Of a DNA stretch of 64,000 nt, positions 1 through 7,657 are shown in pieces (the stretch's first letter is position 1; every line of letters begins with the position of its first letter). The notes under the pieces were generated by a model, which saw nothing but the letters and a program-made list of their open reading frames with translations, was not told the origin of the DNA and ran no database searches. The stretch is taken from positions 81,839 to 145,838 of the forward strand of contig NZ_PJRN01000010.1 in NCBI RefSeq assembly GCF_002930105.1, in the 5' to 3' direction. The position numbers and the translations under genes were made by a program. The stretch comes from Billgrantia saliphila. Its GTDB lineage: Bacteria > Pseudomonadota > Gammaproteobacteria > Pseudomonadales > Halomonadaceae.

Positions 1-1
1 C

Positions 2-232
2 AGGGAGGCTGCCAACGGTATGGATGTGCGCCTCGGTGGAGGCGTGGCTACGCTTCAACAGTATCTAAGGGGGCAATTGGTCGACGAACTCCACCTTGCC
101 ACCACGCCTGTTCTGCTCGGCGCCGGGGAGCGCTTGTTCGCCGATATCGACATGCGCGCTCTCGGCTATCAGTGTGTGGAGAGATCGGCTACCGACAGGG
201 CCACCCATGTCGTCATCCAAAGGAGGCGTTGA
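2..232 (+). CDS. Dihydrofolate reductase-like (RibD C-terminal fold) protein, 3' end
   Basis: Only the last 76 codons lie in the window; the frame is open from base 2, so the gene starts upstream. The visible part has the end of a RibD C-terminal/DHFR-like fold: a glycine-rich turn (GGGVATLQQYL) followed by VDELHL and PVLLGAG, the usual C-terminal strand pattern of small stand-alone DHFR-family proteins (YyaP/YwjB type). Those relatives bind NADPH, but their substrates are mostly unknown. The protein ends in Arg-rich residues at a TGA. A bifunctional RibD is less likely, because such C termini are normally followed by other riboflavin genes, and none is seen. Confidence 0.6.
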   Translation, partial: REAANGMDVRLGGGVATLQQYLRGQLVDELHLATTPVLLGAGERLFADIDMRALGYQCVERSATDRATHVVIQRRR

Positions 233-366
233 GTCGTACAGCGAAGGTTACGGTGAGCTGGAGTGTCTTGTAATCTCAGTATCACCGGATTGGGGAAGTT
301 AGTCTGCTTTTAGGTGGGTTTAGACTTTACCCAAAGTAATACCAAGATATAGGCAAGGAGGTACCG

Positions 367-936
367 ATGGTCTTGTCGTTCAAACCACTAACCACAGCAA
401 CTTGGCACGACTTCGATGCGCTTTTAGGCGCCTATGAGGGTTGCAAGGGGTGCTGGTGCATGCACTGGCGTCTGTCATTTTCTGACTGGAAGAAGCAACA
501 AGGTGAGGGCAATCGCCGGGCAATGAAGGCTTACGTGGATGCCGGAGACGTGCCGGGTATCCTCGCTTATTCAGAGGGGCGTCCTGTCGCTTGGTGTGGG
601 TGTGGGCCTCGCGAATGGTATCCACGACTGAACAAATCGCAAGTTGCCAAACCGGTAGACGATCAGGAGGTGCTATCGGTTAACTGTTTCTTCGTCGACC
701 GTCAGGCCCGGGGAAATAATATCCAGCTCGAACTTCTCCATGAGATTTTGCGTTTCGCTAAGCAGCAAGGGTACGAAGTAGTTGAGGGTTATCCTGTTGA
801 ACCGGGGGAGCGACGCCTCGATTCCTCCACCTCGCTTGTCGGCTTGGCGCAAGCTTTTGAAGAGGCTGGTTTTCATGAAGTGGCTCGCCGGAAGAAAGAT
901 CGGCCCATCATGCGTAAGGAGATTCAAACCTCATAG
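367..936 (+). CDS. GNAT-family N-acetyltransferase (189 aa)
   Basis: This is a 189-residue protein with the GNAT layout: a substrate-binding N-terminal part containing a Cys/Trp-rich stretch (GCKGCWCMHWRLSF, residues about 26-39), a central strand VLSVNCFFVDRQARGNNI that resembles the acetyl-CoA strand and loop, and a C-terminal helix with GLAQAFEEAGFHEVARR. The canonical R/Q-x-x-G-x-G/A loop is degenerate (RQARGNN), so acetyl-CoA use is inferred from the fold. The ATG at 367 has an excellent ribosome binding site (aaggagg at 355-361). The substrate is unknown. It is a free-standing gene in an accessory-looking region. Confidence 0.7.
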   Translation: MVLSFKPLTTATWHDFDALLGAYEGCKGCWCMHWRLSFSDWKKQQGEGNRRAMKAYVDAGDVPGILAYSEGRPVAWCGCGPREWYPRLNKSQVAKPVDDQEVLSVNCFFVDRQARGNNIQLELLHEILRFAKQQGYEVVEGYPVEPGERRLDSSTSLVGLAQAFEEAGFHEVARRKKDRPIMRKEIQTS

Positions 937-1057
937 CAAAGCCTTGTGGCCACATAGACCCCTTTTGCGATAGCCCTATGACGTCTTGTGGTAGGTGCCG
1001 ATATTGAAATCCAATGCGTTGGGGCTACCCATGTCGTTCTCAAAAAGGAGGCACTCG

Positions 1058-1183
1058 ATGGCCGACCTGATCCTCACCATCTTCGATTGGGTTCCCGAAC
1101 TGCCGCGGGGCTTCGTGCGTGGCCTGCGGGTGCGCTGGGAAGAGGCCGGGTTAGCCTATAGCGTCGACATGGAGAGAGGTTAA
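1058..1183 (+). pseudogene. Glutathione S-transferase N-terminal remnant
   Basis: A start at 1058 with an aaggag site at 1045-1050 opens 41 codons reading MADLILTIFDWVPELPRGFV and then LRVRW-EEAGL. This matches the first strand and helix of the thioredoxin-like domain of a GST subfamily whose members usually read FDWVPExPRGxVRDxRVRWALEE. Two residues of that helix appear to be missing, and the frame stops after YSVDMERG, before the rest of the thioredoxin fold and the whole helical domain. The stop abuts the next gene (GTG at 1185), so the GST was probably cut by the arrival of that A+T-rich gene. It cannot be functional. Confidence 0.6.
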
Positions 1184-1184
1184 G

Positions 1185-1718
1185 GTGAAGAAGCGGGTGG
1201 TTTTTACAGGTGGCCCCGGCTCTGGAAAGACCACGGTGATCGATTGTTTGAGGGAACAGGGCTATCGATGTACCAATGAAGTGGGACGTAAAAAAATTCA
1301 GGAGCAAGTGGACAAGGGAGGTAATGCTTTACCTTGGTGGGATAAGGTCGCATTTCGTGATGAAATGGTCCGCGAAGAAATTGAAAATTTTAGACGTCAT
1401 ATAGATGCCGAAGAGTTTGTGTTTTTCGATAGAGGCATCATCGATGCATATGGCTATTCCGAACTGGAAGGCATTCCCATTTCTGACGAGCTGCTGGAGT
1501 ACTGTAGCGTTCTTGAATACAGTTCGCAGGTTTTTATTTTCCCTCCCTGGGAATCCATCTTCTTGAATGATGCTGAGCGTAAACAGAATTTTAGCGAGGC
1601 AATTGCAACCTATCAAGCAATGATTGGCGCGTACAAGAAATTTGGCTACTCGTTAGTTGAGGTACCCAAGGCTTCGGTACTGGAACGTGTAAATTTTGTT
1701 TTGGCATCGGTAAACTGA
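1185..1718 (+). CDS. AAA_28-type P-loop ATPase/kinase-like protein
   Basis: A 177-residue P-loop NTPase. Walker A is GGPGSGKTT at residues 9-17; a Walker B-like segment FVFFDRGIIDAYGY follows near residue 80, where the Asp-Arg-Gly and Tyr pattern is typical of the AAA_28/NadR-like kinase family. Members are small single-domain proteins of 170-200 residues whose substrates are mostly unassigned. It starts with GTG two bases after the stop of the truncated GST, with a GAGAGG site inside that remnant. The codons are clearly more A+T-rich than those of the neighbouring genes, which points to horizontal acquisition. Confidence 0.7.
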   Translation: MKKRVVFTGGPGSGKTTVIDCLREQGYRCTNEVGRKKIQEQVDKGGNALPWWDKVAFRDEMVREEIENFRRHIDAEEFVFFDRGIIDAYGYSELEGIPISDELLEYCSVLEYSSQVFIFPPWESIFLNDAERKQNFSEAIATYQAMIGAYKKFGYSLVEVPKASVLERVNFVLASVN

Positions 1719-1750
1719 AATAAACATGCCCACTCAAAGGCAGAGATCCA

Positions 1751-2170
1751 ATGCAAATACGCGAATTCAGCGAAGCCGACCGACAAGCGGTCATTACGCT
1801 CTGGCAGGACTGCGGCCTGACCCGCCCCTGGAACGATCCGAATAAAGATATCGACCGAAAGCTTACGGTTCAGCCGGAGCTGTTCTTGGTAGGGGAGTTG
1901 GAGGGGCGGCTCATCGCCTCGGCCATGGCGGGATTCGATGGCCACCGAGGCTCCATCTACTACCTTGCCGTCGACCCACGCCACCAACACAAGGGCTACG
2001 GGCTCACCCTGATGGCCAGAGTTGAAAAAATGCTTCAAGCCATGGGCTGCCCGAAGTTGAACGTTATCGTTCGCTCGTCGAATGAGGAAGTGTCGGCCTT
2101 CTACGGTCGCCTTGGCTATTCGACCGACGATGTGGTCTGCATCGGCAAGCGGCTGATCCCGGACGTTTGA
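1751..2170 (+). CDS. ypeA: GNAT acetyltransferase, YpeA-like
   Basis: A 139-residue single-domain GNAT protein. It begins MQIREFSEADRQAVITLWQ and contains the acetyl-CoA signature in YLAVDPRHQHKGYGLTLM (residues about 76-93: Q/R-x-x-G-x-G/A read as QHKGYG), followed by KLNVIVRSSNEEVSAFYGRL, the canonical motif B. Length, the WNDPNKDIDRKL segment and the C-terminal GKRL fit the YpeA subfamily found in enterobacteria and other gammaproteobacteria, whose substrate is not established. It stands alone, followed by a hairpin at 2239-2264. Confidence 0.8.
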   Translation: MQIREFSEADRQAVITLWQDCGLTRPWNDPNKDIDRKLTVQPELFLVGELEGRLIASAMAGFDGHRGSIYYLAVDPRHQHKGYGLTLMARVEKMLQAMGCPKLNVIVRSSNEEVSAFYGRLGYSTDDVVCIGKRLIPDV

Positions 2171-2238
2171 ACAGGGCAGTCATCAGGGCTCGATGGTGGC
2201 TGGTAGAACGCATAAAACAATCCTCGCGACACTCCAAA

Positions 2239-2264
2239 CCCCGAACCAGAGAACTGGTTCGGGG
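2239..2264. terminator. Hairpin terminator between ypeA and fabF
   Basis: A perfect 11-bp stem (CCCCGAACCAG / CTGGTTCGGGG) with a 4-nt AGAA loop lies between two convergent genes. On the minus strand the stem is followed by TTT, so it most likely ends the fabF transcript and may also act on ypeA. Confidence 0.7.
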
Positions 2265-2304
2265 TAAGTCGTTTATGGCGCCTGGCGAGTCTCTGAGCGT
2301 GCCG

Positions 2305-3570
2305 CTACACCTTGCTCACGATCAGCGCGGCGTTCACCCCACCGAAGCCGAAGCCGTTGCAGAGCACGTGCTTGGTGGCGTGTTCACGTGCCGAGCCCGA
2401 GACGATATCCAGGTCGTGCAGATCCTCGTCGCGGTTCTCCAGGTTCAGGGTAGGGGGCAGATGGTTATGCATTGCCGAGAGAGCGGAGAAGATGCTCTCC
2501 ACGCCGCCGGCCGCACCGAGCAGGTGGCCGGTGGCTGACTTGGTCGCGGAAATCGGAATGCCGGCGAGGGCGTCGCCTAAGGCGTTGCGCAGGGATGCGA
2601 CCTCGGCCCGGTCGCCGACTGGCGTCGAGGTGGCGTGGGCGTTGATATGGTCGATGTCAGCGGGAGAGAGTCCCGCCATGCGCAGCGCCGCCCGAATGGC
2701 CGCCGCGGCACCGGCGCCGTCTTCCGGGCCAGCGGTGATGTGGTGTGCATCCGCACTGGTGCCGTAGCCGCTGAGGATGGCCAGCGGCGTTGCCCCGCGC
2801 GCCTCGGCGTGGGCCAGGGTTTCGATCACCAGCAGCCCCGCGCCTTCCCCCATGACGAAGCCGTTGCGTGCCTGGTCGAAGGGGCGCGATGCCTTGGCCG
2901 GGGCATCCTGTTCGGTAGAGAGCGCCTTCATGGCGTGAAAGCTGGCCAGCGACAGCGGATCGATACAGGCTTCGGCGCCGCCCACCAAGGCCACGTCTGC
3001 CTCGCCGCTGCGTATCATGCGCATGCCGTCGCCGATGGCCTGAACGCCAGCCGCACAGGCGGTCACGGGGCAGCCGATCGGCCCGCGGAAGCCATAGCGA
3101 ATCGAGACGTTGCCCGCCGCCAGGTTGGCCAGGAAGGCAGGCACGGTGAAGGGTGAGAGCCGGCGATGGCCGCGCGTCGAGAGGGTGTTCTGCGCCTGGG
3201 TGATGGTGGGGAAACCGCCGATGCCGGAGCCCACGATGGTGGCGGTGGCCAGGCGATCCGCATCGCTTTCGGGGAACCAGTTGGCCTGGGTCAGTGCCTC
3301 TTCGGCGGCGGCCATGGCGTAGAGGCTGAACAGCTCCAGCTTGCGACGCTCCTTGGCATCAAGCACGCGGTCCGGGTCGAGGCCGGCTTCCGGGTCGTCT
3401 TCAATGCTAGGCACTGAGCCCGCGACCTTGATCGGCAGGTCGCCGGTATCGAAGCGGGTGATCGAGGAGAGGCCGGAGCGGCCGGCAAGCAGGCGCTCCC
3501 AGCTTGCCTTGACGCCGCAACCAAGCGGGCTGATCATGCCCATGCCGGTGATGACGAGCGGTGATTGCAT
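2305..3570 (-). CDS. fabF: Beta-ketoacyl-ACP synthase II (FabF-type)
   Basis: A 421-residue KAS II-type condensing enzyme that elongates acyl-ACP with malonyl-ACP. The Cys-His-His triad is visible: CPVTACAAG (catalytic Cys), INAHATSTPVGD and KSATGHLLGAAG; the C terminus has NGFGFGGVNAALI. The start is set at 3570 (MQSPLVITGMG) because the family begins there and CAGGA precedes it; a longer reading frame to 3660 would overlap the divergent regulator. It stands alone, away from a fab cluster, and is divergently paired with a TetR regulator, so it is probably a second, regulated FabF copy rather than the housekeeping one. Confidence 0.88.
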   Translation of the reverse strand: MQSPLVITGMGMISPLGCGVKASWERLLAGRSGLSSITRFDTGDLPIKVAGSVPSIEDDPEAGLDPDRVLDAKERRKLELFSLYAMAAAEEALTQANWFPESDADRLATATIVGSGIGGFPTITQAQNTLSTRGHRRLSPFTVPAFLANLAAGNVSIRYGFRGPIGCPVTACAAGVQAIGDGMRMIRSGEADVALVGGAEACIDPLSLASFHAMKALSTEQDAPAKASRPFDQARNGFVMGEGAGLLVIETLAHAEARGATPLAILSGYGTSADAHHITAGPEDGAGAAAAIRAALRMAGLSPADIDHINAHATSTPVGDRAEVASLRNALGDALAGIPISATKSATGHLLGAAGGVESIFSALSAMHNHLPPTLNLENRDEDLHDLDIVSGSAREHATKHVLCNGFGFGGVNAALIVSKV

Positions 3571-3615
3571 GGTAATTTCCTGAACAGCTTGGGGTTGTGC
3601 CACGCTAACACCGGA

Positions 3616-3630
3616 CTTGATATGATCAAG
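3616..3630. promoter_or_regulatory. Candidate TetR operator in the fabF/tetR divergent region
   Basis: A perfect inverted repeat CTTGAT-ATG-ATCAAG lies in the 88-bp gap between fabF and the TetR gene, 28 bp before the regulator start and 45 bp before fabF. A TAATAT hexamer follows at 3632-3637. Position and symmetry suit a TetR dimer repressing both promoters; this is inferred from sequence alone. Confidence 0.5.
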
Positions 3631-3658
3631 GTAATATTCAGCGGAGTGAGAGGTCGCC

Positions 3659-4321
3659 ATGCCCTACTCGACGAACCACAAGGCCAAATCGCGGGAGCGT
3701 ATCCTCAAGTCCGCTATCGAGCTGTTCAGCCGCCAAGGCTTCGAGAAGGTCTCCATCGGCCAGATCATGAAGCTGGCCAAGATGACCCATGGCGCCTTCT
3801 ACGCGCACTTCGCCTCGAAGGAAGCGCTCTATCACGCCTCGGTGCGGGAAACCCTGGAGAGCAGCCGTGCGGCCAGGCTGGTCAAGGGACCGCTCTCGGT
3901 GAAGCACCTGACGGAGCTGGTCGCCAACTGCTGGAACCTCCAGGAGCTGGAACGCAAGCGCAAGCCGGGCCCCGAAACGGTGTTGTTCAACGAGATCGGC
4001 AACGAGAACGCCGAGATCCGCACGCTCTTCGAAGCCTCCTACCTGCGCATGAAGAAGATGCTGGAAACCCGCCTCATCGCCCTGAGTCGCCTCAAGAAAC
4101 TCCCCTTCGAGCCCGACCGCGAGGTCATCGCCAACAAATCCCGCGTCATTCTCGCCTCCCTGGTGGGCGCCGTGGCCATCGCCAAGAGCCTGCCCGGCGA
4201 GCAGGAACGCCAGCACATCCTCAACGCCGCCCAGCGCAACATCCTGCAGATGCTTGGTGTCGACGAGAGCGAGCTGGAAAGCATGCTGGATGCGACGGGG
4301 CAGGAGCCGGGTCCCGCGTAG
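3659..4321 (+). CDS. TetR/AcrR-family transcriptional regulator
   Basis: A 220-residue regulator. The N-terminal DNA-binding domain is clear (residues about 8-56: SRERILKSAIELFSRQGF, then VSIGQIMKLAKMTHGAFYAHF, the helix-turn-helix). The rest is the variable all-helical ligand/dimer domain. It is transcribed divergently from fabF with 88 bp between starts, containing a 15-bp palindrome. The layout suggests a repressor responding to an acyl-CoA or other hydrophobic ligand and controlling fabF, but the ligand cannot be read from sequence. Confidence 0.85.
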   Translation: MPYSTNHKAKSRERILKSAIELFSRQGFEKVSIGQIMKLAKMTHGAFYAHFASKEALYHASVRETLESSRAARLVKGPLSVKHLTELVANCWNLQELERKRKPGPETVLFNEIGNENAEIRTLFEASYLRMKKMLETRLIALSRLKKLPFEPDREVIANKSRVILASLVGAVAIAKSLPGEQERQHILNAAQRNILQMLGVDESELESMLDATGQEPGPA

Positions 4322-4451
4322 CATCACCTGAGCAATAGGTTGCGTCAGTCATTGAATCAGGAGGTTTCGAGCTTCCGATGCAGTTTGCAAGCTGGTTGCA
4401 CGCAACAAGTGCGTGATTACGGTGTTATACGCCACCAGAGAGGTGTAGTTC

Positions 4452-4958
4452 ATGACGACCGCGGATCAATCGATTGCTCGGTGCGCTTGTGGAAGCGTTG
4501 AACTTGAAGTAACCGGATCACCGATTTTGGGCGCAGCTTGTTATTGCGACGATTGTCAGGAAGGTGCTCGTCAGATCGAAGGGCTCCCGAACGCGCGTCC
4601 GGTTCAGGGGCCGGATGGCGGGACAGAATATCTGCTCTACCGAAAGGACCGCATGAGATGCTCAAAGGGGAGCGATCTCATGCTGGACTACAAGATCAAG
4701 ACTGAGTCTCCTACGAAAAGGGTCGTCGCGACATGCTGCAATTCAGCCATGTTTCTCGACTTTCAGAAGGGGCACTGGTTCTCGGTGTACCGAGCAAGGT
4801 TCGCTGGCAATGCGCCACCGTTGCAGTTGCGTGTCCAAACCAAGTTCAAGCCCGAGAACTGCGACATTCCGAACGACGTTCCCAGCTATAGGACATATCC
4901 GTTCAAGTTCGTCGCGAAGCTCATGGCTGCCAGAGTGGCGATGCTGATCGGTCGTTGA
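4452..4958 (+). CDS. GFA-like (CENP-V fold) Zn-binding family protein
   Basis: A 168-residue protein. Near the N terminus it has CACGSVELEVTGSP followed by CYCDDC (residues about 11-36), the paired CxC and CxxC zinc motifs of the GFA/CENP-V family; a later CC in VVATCCNSAMFLDF supplies the third cluster. Some GFA members bind glutathione and act on S-hydroxymethylglutathione, but most, including DUF6151-type relatives, have no known substrate. The start at 4452 follows gaggtgtag. It precedes a SnoaL-like gene and a methyltransferase on the same strand, with gaps of 39 and 45 bases. Confidence 0.65.
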   Translation: MTTADQSIARCACGSVELEVTGSPILGAACYCDDCQEGARQIEGLPNARPVQGPDGGTEYLLYRKDRMRCSKGSDLMLDYKIKTESPTKRVVATCCNSAMFLDFQKGHWFSVYRARFAGNAPPLQLRVQTKFKPENCDIPNDVPSYRTYPFKFVAKLMAARVAMLIGR

Positions 4959-4997
4959 AGCGCAGAAAAGAGGCGCATAGAACCGAGGATGTTGTCG

Positions 4998-5411
4998 ATG
5001 ACCAACTCCGAATTATCGAACATCTATCGAGGCTACATCGCCTGCTTGAACAGGCAGGATTGGCCAGCGTTGGAGCGTTTCGTTCATGAAGACGTCAAGC
5101 ATAACGGCGAGCGACTCGGGGTATCAGGCTATCGGCGAATGCTGGAGAGAGACTTCTCCGAGATCCCCGATCTATCCTTCCATATTGAGTTGCTAGTTTC
5201 GGACCCGCCCTACATATCCAGCCGACTCCTCTTCAACTGCACACCACAGGGGAGCTTTCTTGGTCTGGCTGTTTGCGGAAGAAGGGTGTCATTTGCCGAG
5301 AACGTCTTCTATGAGTTCCGGGACGAAAAGATCGTGCAGGTGTGGTCCGTCATCGACAAAGCGGCTATCGAGGCGCAGCTACCGCCCCCTGTCGACCCGA
5401 GTCACGCCTGA
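4998..5411 (+). CDS. SnoaL-like/NTF2-fold protein (ester cyclase family)
   Basis: A 137-residue alpha+beta barrel protein of the SnoaL/NTF2-like superfamily. Typical features are IYRGYIACLNRQDWPALERFV at the N terminus (helix followed by the catalytic-pocket strand), DLSFHIELLVSDPP in the middle and FRDEKIVQVWSVIDK at the C terminus. Many such proteins bind small hydrophobic ligands or are isomerases/cyclases; the substrate here is unknown. The start is set at 4998 rather than 4989 because GAGG at 4985-4988 is nine bases upstream of 4998 but touches 4989. Confidence 0.7.
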   Translation: MTNSELSNIYRGYIACLNRQDWPALERFVHEDVKHNGERLGVSGYRRMLERDFSEIPDLSFHIELLVSDPPYISSRLLFNCTPQGSFLGLAVCGRRVSFAENVFYEFRDEKIVQVWSVIDKAAIEAQLPPPVDPSHA

Positions 5412-5438
5412 CCCCATCCCCTCCATCGAGCGTTAGGC
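5406..5438 (+). other. Possible relic integron recombination site (attC-like)
   Basis: GCCTGAC at 5406-5412 and GTTAGGC at 5432-5438 bracket 19 bases between the SnoaL-like gene and the methyltransferase. GTTAGGC fits the integron core GTTRRRY exactly, and GCCTGAC is one base off its complement. The site is too short (33 nt) for a working attC (usually at least 57), so at best it is a collapsed site. Confidence 0.3.
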
Positions 5439-5456
5439 ATCAACACGGAGAGTCAG

Positions 5457-6170
5457 ATGCACCAAGACGAAATCAAGGCGCTATTCGACCAGCAGGCTGC
5501 AAGCTACGATGCGCAGTGGGCGAAAACGGCACCGATTCGAAATTGTTTGCACATGCTCCTTGGGTCGCTGTTTGCTGAGCTGCCTGCGAATGCGCAGATC
5601 CTCTGTGTAGGAGTGGGAACCGGCGAGGAGCTGCTCTATCTCGCCTCGAAGCATCCCGGGTGGCGTTTTACCGCGGTGGAGCCATCGGGCCCGATGCTGG
5701 ACATCTGCCGTCAGAGGGCTGAAAAAGAAGGTGTCGCGTCTCGTTGTGTTTTCCACGAAGGCTACCTTGATTCTCTTCCAGCCATGGAATGGCACGACGC
5801 TGCCACCTGCTTCCTGGTATCTCAGTTCATTTTGGACCAGGTGGAACGTTCCCGGTTTTTCAGCGAAATGGCAGAAAGGCTCAAGCCGGGAGGAATCCTC
5901 GCGAGTTCCGATCTGGCGTCGGATGTTGATTCGCTTGAGTACGAAGTACTCCTTCATGCCTGGATGAACATGATGTCTGCTGCGGATATTTCCCCGGATG
6001 CTGTGGAGCGCATGCGTAGAGCCTACGCCAACGATGTGGGTGTCCTTCCGCCGGCCAGGGTTGCGTCGATCATTGAGGCAGGGGGCTTTGAGCTTCCTGT
6101 GCGGTTCTTTCAGGCTGGCTTGATTCATGCTTGGCTATCTAAGCGAGCTCAAACCCGGTCGCCTGACTAA
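5457..6170 (+). CDS. Class I SAM-dependent methyltransferase
   Basis: A 237-residue Rossmann-fold methyltransferase. Motif I is ILCVGVGTGEELLYLA (residues about 48-63), the acidic end of strand 2 is FTAVEPS, and LKPGGILASSDLASD is the post-motif III strand. The N-terminal HQDEIKALFDQQAASYDAQW is the usual SAM-lid helix. The substrate is unknown. An upstream GTTAGGC core and a GCCTGAC just before its stop (6161-6167) hint that it may once have been an integron cassette. It starts at 5457 after acggagagtcag. Confidence 0.78.
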   Translation: MHQDEIKALFDQQAASYDAQWAKTAPIRNCLHMLLGSLFAELPANAQILCVGVGTGEELLYLASKHPGWRFTAVEPSGPMLDICRQRAEKEGVASRCVFHEGYLDSLPAMEWHDAATCFLVSQFILDQVERSRFFSEMAERLKPGGILASSDLASDVDSLEYEVLLHAWMNMMSAADISPDAVERMRRAYANDVGVLPPARVASIIEAGGFELPVRFFQAGLIHAWLSKRAQTRSPD

Positions 6171-6390
6171 GCAATGCATACTAAATGATCGATCCCATGT
6201 CATCTGTACCTGATGATGCGCAATGGCAGGCCGCGCCACGAGGCGGTGAAGCATCATGGTGGCTGACATGTGCCGGTCCCTGTCGGGCAGGAGATTTTCG
6301 CGCAGAATTTTGCGTCCTTCTGCCGCCTGGTCCGTCTCCTGTTGTGAAAGCCTCGCAAGGGGCGAGGAATCTTTACAAGAGGAACATGCC

Positions 6391-6681
6391 ATGCCACAGA
6401 AAATGCAATCAGCCGTGTCGACGGAATCGAGCCGCACGACTCCCGATATCGACATCGAACCATTGGCCCTCGACCCTACGAGCTGTGCACGATGCGTCGG
6501 CACCCTCGATAACACTGAAAAGGCGATCGAGACCGTGCGCCCCGCGGCAGAGGCGGCCGGGCAGGCCAGCGCATCGCATTCATGCTGCGAGCCAAGCGAG
6601 CAGGCCACCTGCTGCCTGCCACAGGCCAAGGCCGAATGCTGCGGCCCACCCACGGAGGAGGCTGCATGCGGGTGTCGGTAA
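6391..6681 (+). CDS. Small Cys-rich protein overlapping sigZ
   Basis: A 96-residue protein of unknown function. Residues about 30-55 contain SCARCVGTLDNTEKAIETV, a CxxC motif followed by a helix as in small metal- or thiol-handling domains. The C-terminal third carries eight further Cys, mostly as CC pairs, and ends ACGCR. The start at 6391 has AGAGGA nine bases upstream. Its last 16 bases overlap the start of sigZ in another frame, so the two are co-transcribed and probably translationally coupled. A metal- or redox-sensing partner of SigZ is plausible but only inferred. Confidence 0.6.
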   Translation: MPQKMQSAVSTESSRTTPDIDIEPLALDPTSCARCVGTLDNTEKAIETVRPAAEAAGQASASHSCCEPSEQATCCLPQAKAECCGPPTEEAACGCR

Positions 6682-7235
6682 GTGCGAACGACGAACAGGA
6701 CCAACGCCTGCTATGGCAGGCGTTTCGCACCGAACTTCTGCGCTTCGTGAGCAAGCGGGTGACGGACGAGAGCGTGGCGGAGGACATCGTGCACGACGTC
6801 CTCATCAAGGCCTTCTCACACCGTGATGAGCTGAGGGACGGCTCCCGGCTGCGCGCATGGCTCTACCAGATCACCCGCAATGCCCTGGTGGATCACTACC
6901 GGGCGCACAGGCCGCTCGAACCGCTGCCGGCGGAGCCGGAGGAACAGGCAGAGGCAGATGAGCGAGCGGAAGCGGAGCTGGCCCTGTGCCTGCGCCCGCT
7001 CATGGGCAAGCTGCCGGAAAAGTACCGGGAAGCGCTGCTCACCACCACGGAGACCGGCTTGACTCAGAAGCAGTACGCATCCCAAAAGGGGCTATCGATC
7101 TCAGCAGCCAAATCCCGCGTGCAGCGTGGCCGCAGCTTGCTGCGCGAAGCGCTGATGCAGTGCTGCCGAGTCGAAATGAACCAGCGCGGAGAGGTGTTGA
7201 ACTACGATCTCGATGAAGGATGCCAATGTCGCTAG
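6666..7235 (+). CDS. sigZ: RNA polymerase sigma factor SigZ (ECF type)
   Basis: A 189-residue ECF-type sigma factor. Region 2 is visible at LLWQAFRTELLRFVSKRV...DIVHDVLIKAF...RLRAWLYQITRNALVDHYR, and region 4 at GLTQKQYASQKGLSISAAKSRVQRGRSLL. The C-terminal tail EMNQRGEVLNYDLDEGCQCR, with CC before it, is the Cys-containing tail typical of SigZ. The start at 6666 is chosen for the strong GGAGGAGG ahead of it. It overlaps the upstream Cys-rich gene, whose product also ends in CxCR. No classic anti-sigma gene lies next to it, so the overlapping Cys-rich protein is the natural candidate modulator. Confidence 0.85.
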   Translation: MRVSVSANDEQDQRLLWQAFRTELLRFVSKRVTDESVAEDIVHDVLIKAFSHRDELRDGSRLRAWLYQITRNALVDHYRAHRPLEPLPAEPEEQAEADERAEAELALCLRPLMGKLPEKYREALLTTTETGLTQKQYASQKGLSISAAKSRVQRGRSLLREALMQCCRVEMNQRGEVLNYDLDEGCQCR

Positions 7236-7321
7236 CACAAGGCCGCTCCTTCGCCGTGATAGTTCTCTTCACTAACTGGAGCTCGGTTTCCTCTGTCACG
7301 ATGCCTCCGCAATGCGGACCT

Positions 7322-7588
7322 TTATGTGGGGCTTCGAACCAGCATTGCGACCAACCGCCGAGCCAGCGGCGCCACCATCAGCAGCGCGGGAAACGCTACT
7401 AACCAGGATGCGGCCCATGCGCCGGGCCAGTGCGAGATGGCAACGGAGGTCAGTCCGCCGGTGCGAAGGGTCACGGTGAGCGAGACGACTCCGGACATGA
7501 GCACTGACAGAACCAAGGACAGCATGAAGCCATAGAAGCGTGCGGGGAGCCTACGAAAACGGATGGGCGATGTCGGCGTGACTGACAT
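7322..7588 (-). CDS. DUF2798-family small membrane protein
   Basis: An 88-residue protein with two predicted membrane segments (YGFMLSLVLSVLMSGVVSL, residues about 19-37; and WPGAWAASWLVAFPALLMVA, about 54-73) and a positively charged tail APLARRLVAMLV, which is the DUF2798 pattern. The function is unknown in the family. It is the last gene of a minus-strand pair with the NmrA-like gene (69-base gap) and may share its transcript. Confidence 0.75.
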   Translation of the reverse strand: MSVTPTSPIRFRRLPARFYGFMLSLVLSVLMSGVVSLTVTLRTGGLTSVAISHWPGAWAASWLVAFPALLMVAPLARRLVAMLVRSPT

Positions 7589-7657
7589 TGAAGAATCCTT
7601 GAAACATCGAATGATGGAGTCAAACGCATAAGTTGGCCCAGGCTACAGACCGACTGA

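Noticed and set aside
4424..4430. GTTATAC before the GFA-like gene as an integron core
   Set aside because: No complementary GTATAAC or fold follows the GFA-like gene.
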